Source: Lachnospiraceae bacterium MC2017
Lineage (GTDB): Bacteria > Bacillota > Clostridia > Lachnospirales > Lachnospiraceae
Direction: 5' to 3'
DNA: 64,000 nt
Assembly: GCA_000701625.1 (NCBI GenBank)
Contig: JNJK01000005.1
Coordinates: 186,001-250,000, forward strand
Position numbers and translations under genes: made by a program. Shown here in pieces: positions 24,710-33,305 of this stretch; position 1 is the first letter of the stretch; every line of letters starts with the position of its first letter. The notes below the pieces were generated by a model that was not told the origin of the DNA, ran no database searches, and worked only from the letters and a program-made list of their open reading frames with translations.

Positions 24710-25987
24710 TTATAATACTTTTCTTCCAGCTACAAACTTTGCATCTATACTGCATTCTCCGGAGAGATAGATCATCCGCTCCGCTCTTTCATTCAGTGTC
24801 AGTTCTCTCATGCTGCGAAGTGCTCTGTCATCAATAACCAATGCGTCAAACTCATATCCCGGCAGGAAGGAACCCGTCTTCCCAAAATACTTTCCCCCTC
24901 CAAGGGTTGCCATATAAAATGCATCCTTAAACTGCAAAGGCTTAACATTCTGATCCACATGACGCCAGTACATCTTTGACACCTGGATAGCATGTACCAT
25001 AGCCTGAATCAGGGATAACGATGCTCCGCCCGCTACGTCGCTTCCAAGGCCTATTGATACACCTGATTCGAGGAAAGTTCTCACAGGAGCGATTCCTGAC
25101 GCAATATTAAGGTTAGAATCCGGGCAATGTGCGATAAAAGTATGATGTGCCTTTAAGATTTCCAATTCTTTCTCATCCGTGTACACGCAATGTGCCATAA
25201 CCGCCGGATGCTTCTCATCTCCAAGTGCATTAAACAATGCATACGCATCACCGTAATTCTCCGATGCAGGCACAAGCTCCTTAACCCATGCGATCTCCGA
25301 AGGATTTTCAGACAGATGAGACTGAACACGCAGTCCCTTCTCTTCTGCGATCATTCCTATTTCCTTCATCAGTTCATCACTGCAGGATGGAATAAATCTG
25401 GGAGTCAGGATCGGCATAGTTCTTTTATATCTGCCCTCTATATCATCCAGCCACTTTCGTGTCTCTGCTGCAGATACTTCCGCACTTTCTTCCGACAGGC
25501 TTTCCGAACCGTTCCGGTCCATATTTACCTTTCCCACATACGTTATGAGTCCGGTTTCTTCCAACTGATCCATAAGGATCTCGGTCGCCTCTCTGTGAAG
25601 TGTGCCAAAAATACATGCTCTGGTAGTAAAACTATTCTTCAGATCTTCTGTAAATATCGAATAAGCTTTTTTTGCATATTCTGTATCGATATATCGCGAT
25701 TCTTCAGGAAAGGCATTTTCATTAAGCCAGTCCAAAAGTTCCATGTCCATCCCCAGTCCGCGATAGGTATACTGAGGCGCATGTACATGCAGATCAGTCA
25801 TTCCGGGGACTATAAGCTTTCCGGTATAGTCTTCAACAGGAAAGTCTCTGTACTGCTCAGGAATATCCGTAAATACACCCTCGCATTTACCATCCTTACA
25901 TATCAGAAAGGAATCCGGCACGGTTTGAACTTTCCTGTCCTCTGTACAGAAAAGAACATCACCCTTTAATACAAAATCATACTTCAC
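24710..25987 (-). CDS. guaD: Guanine deaminase
   Basis: The 425-residue amidohydrolase has the guanine-deaminase signature VPGMTDLHVHAPQYTYRG (metal histidines about 67 and 69), PRFIPSCS, LRVQSHLSENPSE, AHCVYTDEKE and LGSDVAGG. It hydrolyses guanine to xanthine and ammonia. The start is taken as GTG 25987, behind AAGGAAG; the ORF can be read from TTG 26008, but that codon overlaps the ribosome site. It is the first gene of the guaD-tetR-ssnA-ygfK operon and has a promoter, operator and leader terminator upstream. Confidence 0.95.
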   Translation of the reverse strand: MKYDFVLKGDVLFCTEDRKVQTVPDSFLICKDGKCEGVFTDIPEQYRDFPVEDYTGKLIVPGMTDLHVHAPQYTYRGLGMDMELLDWLNENAFPEESRYIDTEYAKKAYSIFTEDLKNSFTTRACIFGTLHREATEILMDQLEETGLITYVGKVNMDRNGSESLSEESAEVSAAETRKWLDDIEGRYKRTMPILTPRFIPSCSDELMKEIGMIAEEKGLRVQSHLSENPSEIAWVKELVPASENYGDAYALFNALGDEKHPAVMAHCVYTDEKELEILKAHHTFIAHCPDSNLNIASGIAPVRTFLESGVSIGLGSDVAGGASLSLIQAMVHAIQVSKMYWRHVDQNVKPLQFKDAFYMATLGGGKYFGKTGSFLPGYEFDALVIDDRALRSMRELTLNERAERMIYLSGECSIDAKFVAGRKVL

Positions 25988-26026
25988 TTTCGTGCCACTT
26001 CCTTTCAAAAAAACAATTGGATTAAG

Positions 26027-26120
26027 AAAAAAACGAAGCTTTAAGGAATTCTTATTCTTCTTAAAGCTCCGTTGCTGACATCTCTTATTTAGATGTAGAG
26101 GACCAAACCCTCTTTACTAC
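26027..26120 (-). promoter_or_regulatory. guaD leader with intrinsic terminator (attenuator candidate)
   Basis: The ~110-nt leader carries two small hairpins (AGAGG/CCTCT and ACATCT/AGATGT in 26072-26120). A strong terminator follows: CGGAGCTTTAAG pairs with CTTAAAGCTTCG (12 bp, one G-T) and then comes a run of seven T (26027-26071). The guaD start lies 40 bp further. A terminator between promoter and first gene implies controlled read-through. The purine-riboswitch core (TATA, CTACC, TATG elements) is absent. Confidence 0.65.
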
Positions 26121-26126
26121 TATTTA

Positions 26127-26155
26127 ATTATAAATATAAAATTTTGATCAGTCAA
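26127..26155 (-). promoter_or_regulatory. guaD promoter
   Basis: On the minus strand TTGACT (plus 26150-26155), a 17-base spacer and perfect TATAAT (26127-26132). The -35 box lies inside the putative TetR operator 26144-26159. Confidence 0.85.
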
Positions 26156-26159
26156 TCAA
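26144..26159. promoter_or_regulatory. Putative TetR operator, copy 3 (guaD)
   Basis: On the minus strand TTGATTGACTGATCAA, overlapping the whole -35 box. Half-sites TTGAT and ATCAA are spaced like the copy at 20984. Its position fits repression by the TetR protein encoded in the same operon. Confidence 0.6.
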
Positions 26160-26197
26160 AAATGCTATATAGTCAATTTCACAAGTCGTAGTAACGA

Positions 26198-26776
26198 TCA
26201 TTCCCCACGGAAGAATATTTGTCCATCATCTGTCATCTTCTCAACGATAGCAAGTGATGTAACTTCATATCCACGCTCACGAAGGTAATCTCCACCTTCC
26301 TGGAATCCCTTCTCGATACAGATACCGATTCCACAAACCTTAGCATTTGCCTGCTCACAAATATCGATAAGGCCTCTCATAGCCTTTCCAACAGCCAGGA
26401 AATCGTCCACCAGTAGAACTCTGTCTTCTGCATTCAGAAATTTCTTTGCAAGTGTAACAGTATAGTCCTTATCATAAGTAAATGAATGAACCACAGATGT
26501 ATATACATCACCATCAATATTCTTGCTCTTTGCCTTTTTCGCAAATACAACCGGCACATGGAACCATTTTGCAGCCGCGCACGCAATAGCGATTCCGGAT
26601 GCTTCTACCGTCATGATCCTTGTGATACCCGAATCCCTGTACTTCTCGTAAAAAGCCTTACCTATCTCATCCAAAAGATCAACATCGATCTGATGGTTCA
26701 AAAAATTGTCAACCTTTAAGATATTGCCCGGACGAACCTGTCCATCCTGTCTGATACGGTCTTCAAGAAATTTCAT
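26198..26776 (-). CDS. xpt: Xanthine phosphoribosyltransferase
   Basis: The 192-residue type I phosphoribosyltransferase contains the PRPP motif [14 protein letters not shown] and the Xpt-typical opening [29 protein letters not shown]. It converts xanthine and PRPP to XMP, the salvage branch at the point where guaD delivers xanthine. ATG 26776 follows AAAGGA; the longer frame has no site. It lies upstream of guaD but separated by the guaD promoter. Purine riboswitches often precede xpt; none is visible in the 79-bp gap. Confidence 0.95.
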   Translation of the reverse strand: MKFLEDRIRQDGQVRPGNILKVDNFLNHQIDVDLLDEIGKAFYEKYRDSGITRIMTVEASGIAIACAAAKWFHVPVVFAKKAKSKNIDGDVYTSVVHSFTYDKDYTVTLAKKFLNAEDRVLLVDDFLAVGKAMRGLIDICEQANAKVCGIGICIEKGFQEGGDYLRERGYEVTSLAIVEKMTDDGQIFFRGE

Positions 26777-26855
26777 AAGTGATTCCTTTCTTAAACAATA
26801 CATTATAATTTTCCATTATAACCTACTTTTATTGCTTTGGAGCATAAAAAATTGA

Positions 26856-28019
26856 TTAAACAGTCTGTTTTTTTACAAGCAGATCATATAATGTCGGCTG
26901 AACATTAAATTCTTTCATGGCATTTTCCACTTCTGTCAGAGCAGTCTTTCTCGCTGCAGGAAGCGCAGGCTTTTTAACTGCACGGATCAGGATGTTCTTT
27001 GGCGTATGCTCAAAATCAATGAACTCGAGGAGCTGCGTCCTGTATCCGGCATAGGTCAGAAGATTTCCACGTATTGAATCCGTAAGCAAAGCAGAAAACC
27101 GTTCCTGTACTATTCCAAATCTCGTTAGAACCGAGAGATTATCCGTCTTCATCTGCTGATTAAGCTCATGTTGACAACACGGAACCGAAAAAATCATCTT
27201 TGCGCCCCATGAAACAGCGTTATACAAAGCGTAGTCTGTCGCTGTATCACATGCATGAAGCGTAATGACCATATCAACGTCAAACGGACAATCATAGCCG
27301 TTGATATCTCCCAGTTCAAAACGGAGACCTGTATAACCATACTTTTTCGACGCAGCATTACACTTATCTATTACATCCGCTTTCAGATCAAGTCCGATAA
27401 TGTTTGCTTCTATTCCACGGATTTCCGTAAGATAATAGTAAACGATAAATGTAAGGTATGACTTTCCGCATCCAAAATCTATGACATTTAGCCGGCTCAA
27501 GTTTCTTTCACGTATGGTATCATCGATGATCTCGATAAAACGATTGATCTGACGATACTTATCATACATGGATCTGACGATCTTTCCGTCCTTTGTGAAA
27601 ATCCCCATATCGATCAGCGGCTCAATTATATTTCCCTCTCGCAGTATATAGTTTTTCTGTCGATTATGGTCGCCTGTGCTCTGATTTTTTACCATTTCAT
27701 CAGGCGAAAGCTTTTTTGCCTTATAAAAAACCTTACCCTTTTTCGTAATTTTAATAGAAGATTCCTTTGTATCAGACCAGGCATTTAGCTGCATAAAACG
27801 GTTATTCATAAGAACTGCACATTGAAATGCGATCTCATCTGATCCAACATTTTCATGAAAAACCTGTTTTTCCGTATATTTAGCTATCTGATAATAGTCT
27901 TTTACGGGAGACACTGTGATCTTCCTGTATTTATCAGACTTGTCAGCGGGTTTACTTATGATCAGCTTCTGAACTTTTTCTTCAAAAATCTGCCCAATAT
28001 ATTGTTCTAATTCGCTCAA
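26856..28019 (-). CDS. Class I SAM-dependent methyltransferase
   Basis: The 387-residue protein has a central Rossmann methyltransferase domain: NVIDFGCGKSYLTFIVYYYL (motif I), NIIGLDLKADVIDKC (acidic motif II), and VITLHACDTATDYAL followed by FSVPCCQHELNQQ. This matches the Methyltransf_32-like group. The N-terminal ~150 residues are a separate alpha/beta region. The start codon is TTG, eight bases from GAGG. It follows the MBOAT gene by 24 bp. The substrate, perhaps RNA, is unknown. Confidence 0.85.
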   Translation of the reverse strand: MSELEQYIGQIFEEKVQKLIISKPADKSDKYRKITVSPVKDYYQIAKYTEKQVFHENVGSDEIAFQCAVLMNNRFMQLNAWSDTKESSIKITKKGKVFYKAKKLSPDEMVKNQSTGDHNRQKNYILREGNIIEPLIDMGIFTKDGKIVRSMYDKYRQINRFIEIIDDTIRERNLSRLNVIDFGCGKSYLTFIVYYYLTEIRGIEANIIGLDLKADVIDKCNAASKKYGYTGLRFELGDINGYDCPFDVDMVITLHACDTATDYALYNAVSWGAKMIFSVPCCQHELNQQMKTDNLSVLTRFGIVQERFSALLTDSIRGNLLTYAGYRTQLLEFIDFEHTPKNILIRAVKKPALPAARKTALTEVENAMKEFNVQPTLYDLLVKKQTV

Positions 28020-28043
28020 TTATATTACCTCAAATGTATCCCA

Positions 28044-29636
28044 TTAAAACTTTGCGTAGATCATTCCGGCTTTATCATAACCATTTCCGTATGCGCCGAA
28101 TATAACTACCGCTATGATCATAAGATACCACAAAGTCCACCTCACAGGCTTTGGAAGTGCAGTAAATTTCTCTTTCAAAGGATATTTATATTCTCTAAGT
28201 ACACCATAAACTACAACAAAAATAAAAGAAATCGTAACTGTCCAATAATCGAATTGATCGAGGCCAAACGATCCCAGATGTTTAACTAACTTATGTGGTC
28301 TGTATTTTGTAAAGATCATACGGAACATCTGGAAACCATCTTCCATCGTTTCTGCTCTGAAGAACATTTCTCCTATCAAAACAATGAAAGTAAGCTTGAT
28401 AAACCTGAATAATCTGACAGAAATGCTCTCTTCTGTCAGATGTATCTTCTCTAATAATGAAAGAAACGGTTTTTCTACTATATTCTCAATAAAGATCAGT
28501 ACGAAATAATACATTCCGTAAAAAATGTAATTCCATTTAGGACCATGCCATAAACCATTTGATATCCAAACACAAAAAATAGCAATTGTTGGTCCAGCAA
28601 AATGACTTATCGTCTTTCCTAACAGATTCTTTATGTTCTTTGTAAGCTTCATTACCGGTTTGGAAACTGAAACCGGATAGAAAATATAATCTCTGAAAAA
28701 TGTTCCGAGTGTGATATGCCATCTATGCCAAAAATCAGATGCATTCTTCGCAAAGAAAGGCTGCATAAAGTTTTCCGCCAGATCGATCCCAAAGATCTTA
28801 GCACTACCTATTACTATATCTATCGCTCCGGAAAAATCCATATATTCCTGAACTGTAAAAATAACAGCACCAAAAAGTGCTATAGAACCGGCTTTCTCAT
28901 TCCATTTAAATACCGAATCCACCGCCGGTGCAAGATGATCCGCTATCATAAGCTTCTTAAATACACCAAGATAGATCCTCTGATAACCGGCAGTTAAATT
29001 TTCATATGTTATAGGACATCCGGAAAACAGCGCTTTGGCATCATCACCATATCGCGTGATCGGTCCCTCAACGATTTTCGGAAAGAATCCCATGTAAAGA
29101 GCAACATGACTAAAATCCGGATCGGCTTGTATATCCTCTCTATAAACATCCGTAAGATATGAGATCGCTTCCAGCGTATAATATGAAATACCAAGAGGGA
29201 TAGCCAGGTTCAGCATTTTCCATTCTCTTGATATATGAAATACATTAAGTATCTGAACAATATTCATACCTGTAAAATCCAGATACTTCAGTACAAAAAG
29301 TACAGTGAGCAAAGACAAGATGCCGAAAGCAAGAACTTTTTTCTTACGTTTATTTTTTTCTTTGCGCTTTAGTTCCTTATTATCAGACAGTCGCTGAATA
29401 GCAAGCCCCATCTGCCAGATCCAGATAACTTCTAATACATGTATCAGAAATAGCCATCCGCTAAGTGTTATGAAATAAAACCAACTGGCAAGTAAAAGAA
29501 CTCTGAAGCGATTTTTCGCCGGAGTAAAATTGTAGGCAAGTATAACAATTGGCAAAAACAATGCAAAGTAGATCCAGCTCGCATAAGACGGATCCCACCA
29601 CAAAGCAATACATTTAAAAAACAATTCCGGTGTCAT
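28044..29636 (-). CDS. MBOAT-family O-acyltransferase (AlgI/DltB-like)
   Basis: The 530-residue polytopic protein has the MBOAT core SDFWHRWHITLGTFFRDYIFYPV and the catalytic histidine in SNGLWHGPKWNYI. AlgI/DltB-type members pass an acyl group across the membrane to modify an exported polysaccharide, teichoic acid or glycolipid. Its partner is the SGNH-like gene upstream, which overlaps it by one base. The acyl donor and target are not visible; no dltA or dltC homologue is adjacent. Confidence 0.93.
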   Translation of the reverse strand: MTPELFFKCIALWWDPSYASWIYFALFLPIVILAYNFTPAKNRFRVLLLASWFYFITLSGWLFLIHVLEVIWIWQMGLAIQRLSDNKELKRKEKNKRKKKVLAFGILSLLTVLFVLKYLDFTGMNIVQILNVFHISREWKMLNLAIPLGISYYTLEAISYLTDVYREDIQADPDFSHVALYMGFFPKIVEGPITRYGDDAKALFSGCPITYENLTAGYQRIYLGVFKKLMIADHLAPAVDSVFKWNEKAGSIALFGAVIFTVQEYMDFSGAIDIVIGSAKIFGIDLAENFMQPFFAKNASDFWHRWHITLGTFFRDYIFYPVSVSKPVMKLTKNIKNLLGKTISHFAGPTIAIFCVWISNGLWHGPKWNYIFYGMYYFVLIFIENIVEKPFLSLLEKIHLTEESISVRLFRFIKLTFIVLIGEMFFRAETMEDGFQMFRMIFTKYRPHKLVKHLGSFGLDQFDYWTVTISFIFVVVYGVLREYKYPLKEKFTALPKPVRWTLWYLMIIAVVIFGAYGNGYDKAGMIYAKF

Positions 29637-30604
29637 TAATATACTTCAAACTCCTTATTATCTCTCTCCCAGTCTTCATATGCTTTTTCTCCATAATGAT
29701 TCGGAAGCTTATAGTTTTCAGAAAGATATGCTCCTATAAACGAGCTTGCCTTTTTGGAACCCTTAAACGATAAATGATTTCCGCCATCCATCGTATCAAC
29801 ATTCCAATCTATTCCCATATCCTCGATATGAAGATTGAGATCAACAAAGGGGATTCCATACTTATCTGCATACGCCTGAAGGACATTATGTCTTGACCAT
29901 GTCCAGTTATTTGGATTAGGTGCTGCCGTGAGCACCAACGGAACCTTCTTTTCATCACAGAACTCCCGAAATCTCTCCAAATACCTCATACTGTCTTCAC
30001 CGATAGCAGCCTGTTCTTCACGGTTCATATAATCTGCCGGACCTGTATAAGGAACAGCCAGATCAGTTTTTATGAACCCCCTTAATGGATGCTCAACTTT
30101 TAGATCATTATTTTTCTCTTTCATTTTTTTCGTTACAAATGATTTATAAAAAATATGATAGTGAAAGATTGGAAACATATCTTCTATAAAATTAGTTGGA
30201 AGTGCGTAATCATCCTTATGCGGATCCGCATCCGAAAAGATCGCGTCAGCCTCAAGAACTACAACCTTTGGATTCTGGGTATTAAAAGAAGCCTTTGTCA
30301 GCTCAAGAGCATCACACAAACGTAGCGCACTCTCACTCATACAATATGAACTGATACCACGTTCCAGATAAAGCTGCAGTGGGGAAAATGTGCTATAAAC
30401 TTCACTATTTCCCGCAAATATCACGTCTATAGTATTTTCTTTTTCTTTTGAGAAGGATTCGAGTTTCTGATTGACCTGAACAATATTGTAAACCTGACCA
30501 AAATCCGGCTTTACGAGCGACGAAAGTATTGAAAGTATGATAACGAAGATAACCGCAAACATTATCCCGTTAAATATATTATTTTGATTTAGTTTTTTTA
30601 GCAT
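29636..30604 (-). CDS. SGNH/AlgX-DltD-like partner of the MBOAT protein
   Basis: The 322-residue protein has one N-terminal membrane anchor (about residues 12-32) and an extracytoplasmic SGNH-like domain: FAGNSEVYSTFSP (nucleophile serine block), VLEADAIF, LVLTAAPNPNNW, and the late DGGNHLSFKGSK holding the Asp-His pair. Such proteins complete acyl transfer outside the membrane. ATG 30604 is chosen; the 26 codons before it have no ribosome site and overlap likely leader. Stop and MBOAT start overlap (TAATG). Confidence 0.85.
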   Translation of the reverse strand: MLKKLNQNNIFNGIMFAVIFVIILSILSSLVKPDFGQVYNIVQVNQKLESFSKEKENTIDVIFAGNSEVYSTFSPLQLYLERGISSYCMSESALRLCDALELTKASFNTQNPKVVVLEADAIFSDADPHKDDYALPTNFIEDMFPIFHYHIFYKSFVTKKMKEKNNDLKVEHPLRGFIKTDLAVPYTGPADYMNREEQAAIGEDSMRYLERFREFCDEKKVPLVLTAAPNPNNWTWSRHNVLQAYADKYGIPFVDLNLHIEDMGIDWNVDTMDGGNHLSFKGSKKASSFIGAYLSENYKLPNHYGEKAYEDWERDNKEFEVY

Positions 30605-30715
30605 ATTTATCCAACGTATTCTGTTATTATTTATGATCCTGTTTGCTGCTTCGGGCTGTTCTGAATAGTCTCCAAACAACAAGCCTTTTTAGTTTACCAC
30701 ATTTGTGCATTAATG

Positions 30716-30744
30716 TTATAGGAATTTCTTATATGTTAAAAAAG
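30716..30744. repeat. Conserved palindromic post-terminator element, copy 1
   Basis: TATAGGAATTTCTTATA (near-palindrome) followed by TGTTAAAAAAG abuts the terminator of the microcompartment genes. Closely related elements lie at 34022-34060 and 61628-61656, each beside a terminator of an unrelated minus-strand gene. Confidence 0.6.
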
Positions 30745-30775
30745 CAATCCAAGCTGATAATTCACTTGGATTGCT
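30738..30775 (-). terminator. Terminator of the microcompartment mini-operon
   Basis: On the minus strand AGCAATCCAAG pairs perfectly with CTTGGATTGCT, followed by TTTTTAAC. The 5' arm includes the last codons of the EutP-like gene. Confidence 0.9.
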
Positions 30776-31292
30776 TTTTCTGTCCTATCATATGATTCAA
30801 CGGTTCCCACTCACTTAAACCGATACTCTGTCTGTAAAGAGCTTCCTCAAATGACATACGTGGAAGATCTTCTTTTAAGTACTCAAGTAATTCATTTATA
30901 CCATCCCGGGTTTTGTTATTCACTTCAAACACTCTCTCACAACCCGCATTCTCCATCCACTGCCTGATCATAGGCACATTCGCATACGGCGAATCCGTCT
31001 TTGTAATAACTCCTATTAGCGGTCTCTGTATAAAAGTGTGTAAACTCGGGCCAAACAGATTATAGGGTTCATCTGCCGCCTGTACCACTGCTATCACATC
31101 TGCTTCAAATGAAAAGCATGCAAGCCCCAGACTAAAATACTTTGATTCCGCATATTCTCCGGGCGAATCGATCGTATCTTCACCAGTATTTGTATATTGT
31201 GTTTTAACGTAATGAAGCTCTTCTCCCCGAAGCGCCTGAGTAAGCGATGTTTTACCGGCTTCACTCCTACCCATTAAAAAAATCTTTTTCAT
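30762..31292 (-). CDS. EutP/PduV-like small GTPase
   Basis: The 176-residue P-loop protein has GRSEAGKTSLTQAL (Walker A), TIDSPGEY (switch II) and VITKTDS (G4 base recognition). EutP/PduV proteins accompany bacterial microcompartments, where they are proposed to help organelle positioning or have acetate-kinase-like activity. It follows two EutS-like shell genes by four bases. No microcompartment enzyme is in the window. The C-terminal tail LSEWEPLNHMIGQKKQ is an extension of unknown role. Confidence 0.92.
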   Translation of the reverse strand: MKKIFLMGRSEAGKTSLTQALRGEELHYVKTQYTNTGEDTIDSPGEYAESKYFSLGLACFSFEADVIAVVQAADEPYNLFGPSLHTFIQRPLIGVITKTDSPYANVPMIRQWMENAGCERVFEVNNKTRDGINELLEYLKEDLPRMSFEEALYRQSIGLSEWEPLNHMIGQKKQSK

Positions 31293-31296
31293 GCTA

Positions 31297-31716
31297 TTAA
31301 TTCCTGCACACCCTGCATGTCCTAAATTTAAGATCTTCCCTGAAAAATCTCACGACTTCCTCTACAGAACTTTGAACATCAGAGAGTCTCCCGGTAACAA
31401 TAAGTGTTCCGCAAAAGCGATCCATAAAACCTATCTCAACATCACCTGATTTCATAGCTATGTCCGCAGCAACGACAACAGCTTCCCACGGCGTAAACTT
31501 TATGATCCCGATAGATTCACCTGTGTGATCTTCCCCCTCATGTACTCCTATGTGAAGTCCCAGATTTTTGTATATACTTTCTTCCGATGGACTGAATATA
31601 TGCGCCATGCAAACTTCCCGCCCGGGGACACGTACTCTCGTCATACGAAGAGTCTTTCCCTTAAGCTTTCTGTAATCATCATGGAATATCTTTTCCAGTA
31701 ATTCTTCTTTAGTCAT
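31297..31716 (-). CDS. EutS-like microcompartment shell protein with N-terminal extension
   Basis: The 139-residue protein has a circularly permuted BMC domain as in EutS/PduU: VCMAHIFSP, SIGIIKFTPWEAVVVAADIAMKSGDVEIGFMDRFCGTLIVTG and a final Arg/Cys-rich strand. Compared with its neighbour it carries about 25 extra N-terminal residues (MTKEELLEKIFHDDYRKLKG) that look like an amphipathic helix. ATG 31716 follows AGGA; an earlier TTG is less likely. It lies 11 bp after the first shell gene. Confidence 0.88.
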   Translation of the reverse strand: MTKEELLEKIFHDDYRKLKGKTLRMTRVRVPGREVCMAHIFSPSEESIYKNLGLHIGVHEGEDHTGESIGIIKFTPWEAVVVAADIAMKSGDVEIGFMDRFCGTLIVTGRLSDVQSSVEEVVRFFREDLKFRTCRVCRN

Positions 31717-31727
31717 CAAGCTGCATC

Positions 31728-32093
31728 CTATCGTCTGGTTATCCTGCAAACAACATATTCTAATTCGTCTCTGAAATAATTCACTATCTCCGTCATAGCA
31801 GAATTAACATCAGAAAGTTCTCCTGTAATGATCAAAGTACCTGTGAAACGGTCCGCAAATCCCAGATAAACATTTCCACTTTTTACAGCTATATCTGACG
31901 CAATAACCGCTGACTCAGGCGGCGTCATATTCATGATACCTATTGCAGATGATCCATAGTCGACCTGTGGGTTAAGTCCTAATTTTTGGTATATAACAGG
32001 AGCCGGTCCACCCATGATATGCGCAAAAGTTATTTCCTTACCTGCAACAGTTTCCTGTACTATTCTTATCTGTTCTCCGTGTTCATTAGCCAT
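31728..32093 (-). CDS. EutS-like microcompartment shell protein
   Basis: The 121-residue protein is close in length and sequence to EutS: GKEITFAHIMGGPAPVIYQKLGL, AIGIMNMTPPESAVIASDIAVKSGNVYLGFADRFTGTLIITG, VVCRITRR. EutS-type hexamers form part of the protein shell of ethanolamine or propanediol organelles. It is the first gene of a three-gene unit with a second shell protein and a GTPase, which would be a satellite to a main microcompartment locus elsewhere. The 225-bp gap upstream holds its promoter region; I see no clear -35/-10 pair. Confidence 0.92.
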   Translation of the reverse strand: MANEHGEQIRIVQETVAGKEITFAHIMGGPAPVIYQKLGLNPQVDYGSSAIGIMNMTPPESAVIASDIAVKSGNVYLGFADRFTGTLIITGELSDVNSAMTEIVNYFRDELEYVVCRITRR

Positions 32094-32262
32094 TTAAATT
32101 TCCTCTCTTCTGGCTATCATTTTATCACATCGGGCATAAACCGTCACCATTTAAATAGTTTTTTCACACAATCTCACATATTTTCTTTCAAAATACCACA
32201 CAGAATTCGTTTTTTCCCAAAATCCACCTTCCCATCGTAATATCCTATAAGCTAATAAAATA

Positions 32263-32308
32263 AGCGCTCGTCCCTTTGGCATTTCTGCTGCAAAGGAGAT
32301 CGAACGCT
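32263..32308 (-). terminator. Imperfect terminator after the 32319 gene
   Basis: Imperfect stem (AGCG/CGCT outside, CCTTTG/CAAAGG inside) followed on the minus strand by TTATTTTATT. Confidence 0.45.
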
Positions 32309-32318
32309 CAATTCATTT

Positions 32319-33305
32319 TTATCTCTCAATTATTTTTTCAAGCGGTTCCGGATTGTACTCAAAGTGATAGCGATCATCAAGCTTGTCTCTGAGTGACTTA
32401 CAGGTATCCTGAACTACATTATAATTACCTAATTCACTCTCATACGAAGCCTGTCTTGTTCGTGTATATCTGTGCTCAACTTTTGTAATCTGTTCGTCCA
32501 TCTGCTGACGATAAAGAGCACTCAATTCCTCTATAACATTACGCCTTTCTTCTTCACTTTCAAATCCTGCAGACGCATTCTTTTTCCACCAGTCCACAGG
32601 TGTCATATGAAAATTTGCTTTTTGTAAAGGCCGGCAGTCAAATGCGTGATCACGTATATATAAAGGCACACCCTCTGCACCGTTTTCACATACTATACAT
32701 TTTTTTAACGAAACAGGATATTGCGCGACCACAAAATCCAAAAACTCTCTTTGAAGGTTTTCAAATTCTGATTTTAATCCCTTGAGCCAAAATGGTGTCT
32801 CTTTTTCGTCTGTCAGGTCATTTCCTGCTTTCGACATCACTTTATCCATCATTTCATCATATGTACGATTCAGAAGATCTACTTCTTCGTCAACCTGTTT
32901 CTTTATTATCGCATTCTGATCATTAAGGACTATCGCCCTTTTGATACACTCTTCCATGATCTCACAGATCTGTTCTGCATAAAACTCAAGCTTTTCTTTT
33001 CCGTCACGGATCATATCATCAAGAGATTCTGTTTCTTCAGGCATCTTTCCTTCTGCCTGTTCTCTGCATATCAGATCATGAATAGCATCCACATTTCCCA
33101 TGAGAGCCTTTTGGATCCGACCGTTTCCCATGGCATGTATATCCACTGCACTGTTTCTTGCAAATATTTCCAGTCTCTTTAATTCTCTCCTGTAAACTGT
33201 ACGAAACTGTATCTTTTCGACACTTTCCAACTGTAGAAATAAATCCAACGCCTGCTCCGAAAGTGACTCAATTTCCTCTAAAGCATTGGAGCAATAACGC
33301 ATCAT
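32319..33305 (-). CDS. Hypothetical helical protein (328 aa)
   Basis: This soluble, mainly helical, charged protein has three cysteines in a KKCIVCENGAEG segment and a C-terminal coiled-coil-like stretch. There is no signal peptide and no recognised domain. ATG 33305 overlaps the stop of the upstream coiled-coil membrane protein (ATGA), so the two are translated together and likely act together. The N-terminal extension in the same frame is shadow of the upstream gene. Confidence 0.7.
   Translation of the reverse strand: MMRYCSNALEEIESLSEQALDLFLQLESVEKIQFRTVYRRELKRLEIFARNSAVDIHAMGNGRIQKALMGNVDAIHDLICREQAEGKMPEETESLDDMIRDGKEKLEFYAEQICEIMEECIKRAIVLNDQNAIIKKQVDEEVDLLNRTYDEMMDKVMSKAGNDLTDEKETPFWLKGLKSEFENLQREFLDFVVAQYPVSLKKCIVCENGAEGVPLYIRDHAFDCRPLQKANFHMTPVDWWKKNASAGFESEEERRNVIEELSALYRQQMDEQITKVEHRYTRTRQASYESELGNYNVVQDTCKSLRDKLDDRYHFEYNPEPLEKIIER

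Noticed and set aside
25190-25969. Plus-strand 259-codon frame opposite guaD
   Set aside because: Antisense shadow; Cys/His-rich composition and no ribosome site.
26027-26120. Guanine riboswitch before guaD
   Set aside because: The conserved junction bases of purine riboswitches are absent; only an unclassified leader with a terminator can be supported.
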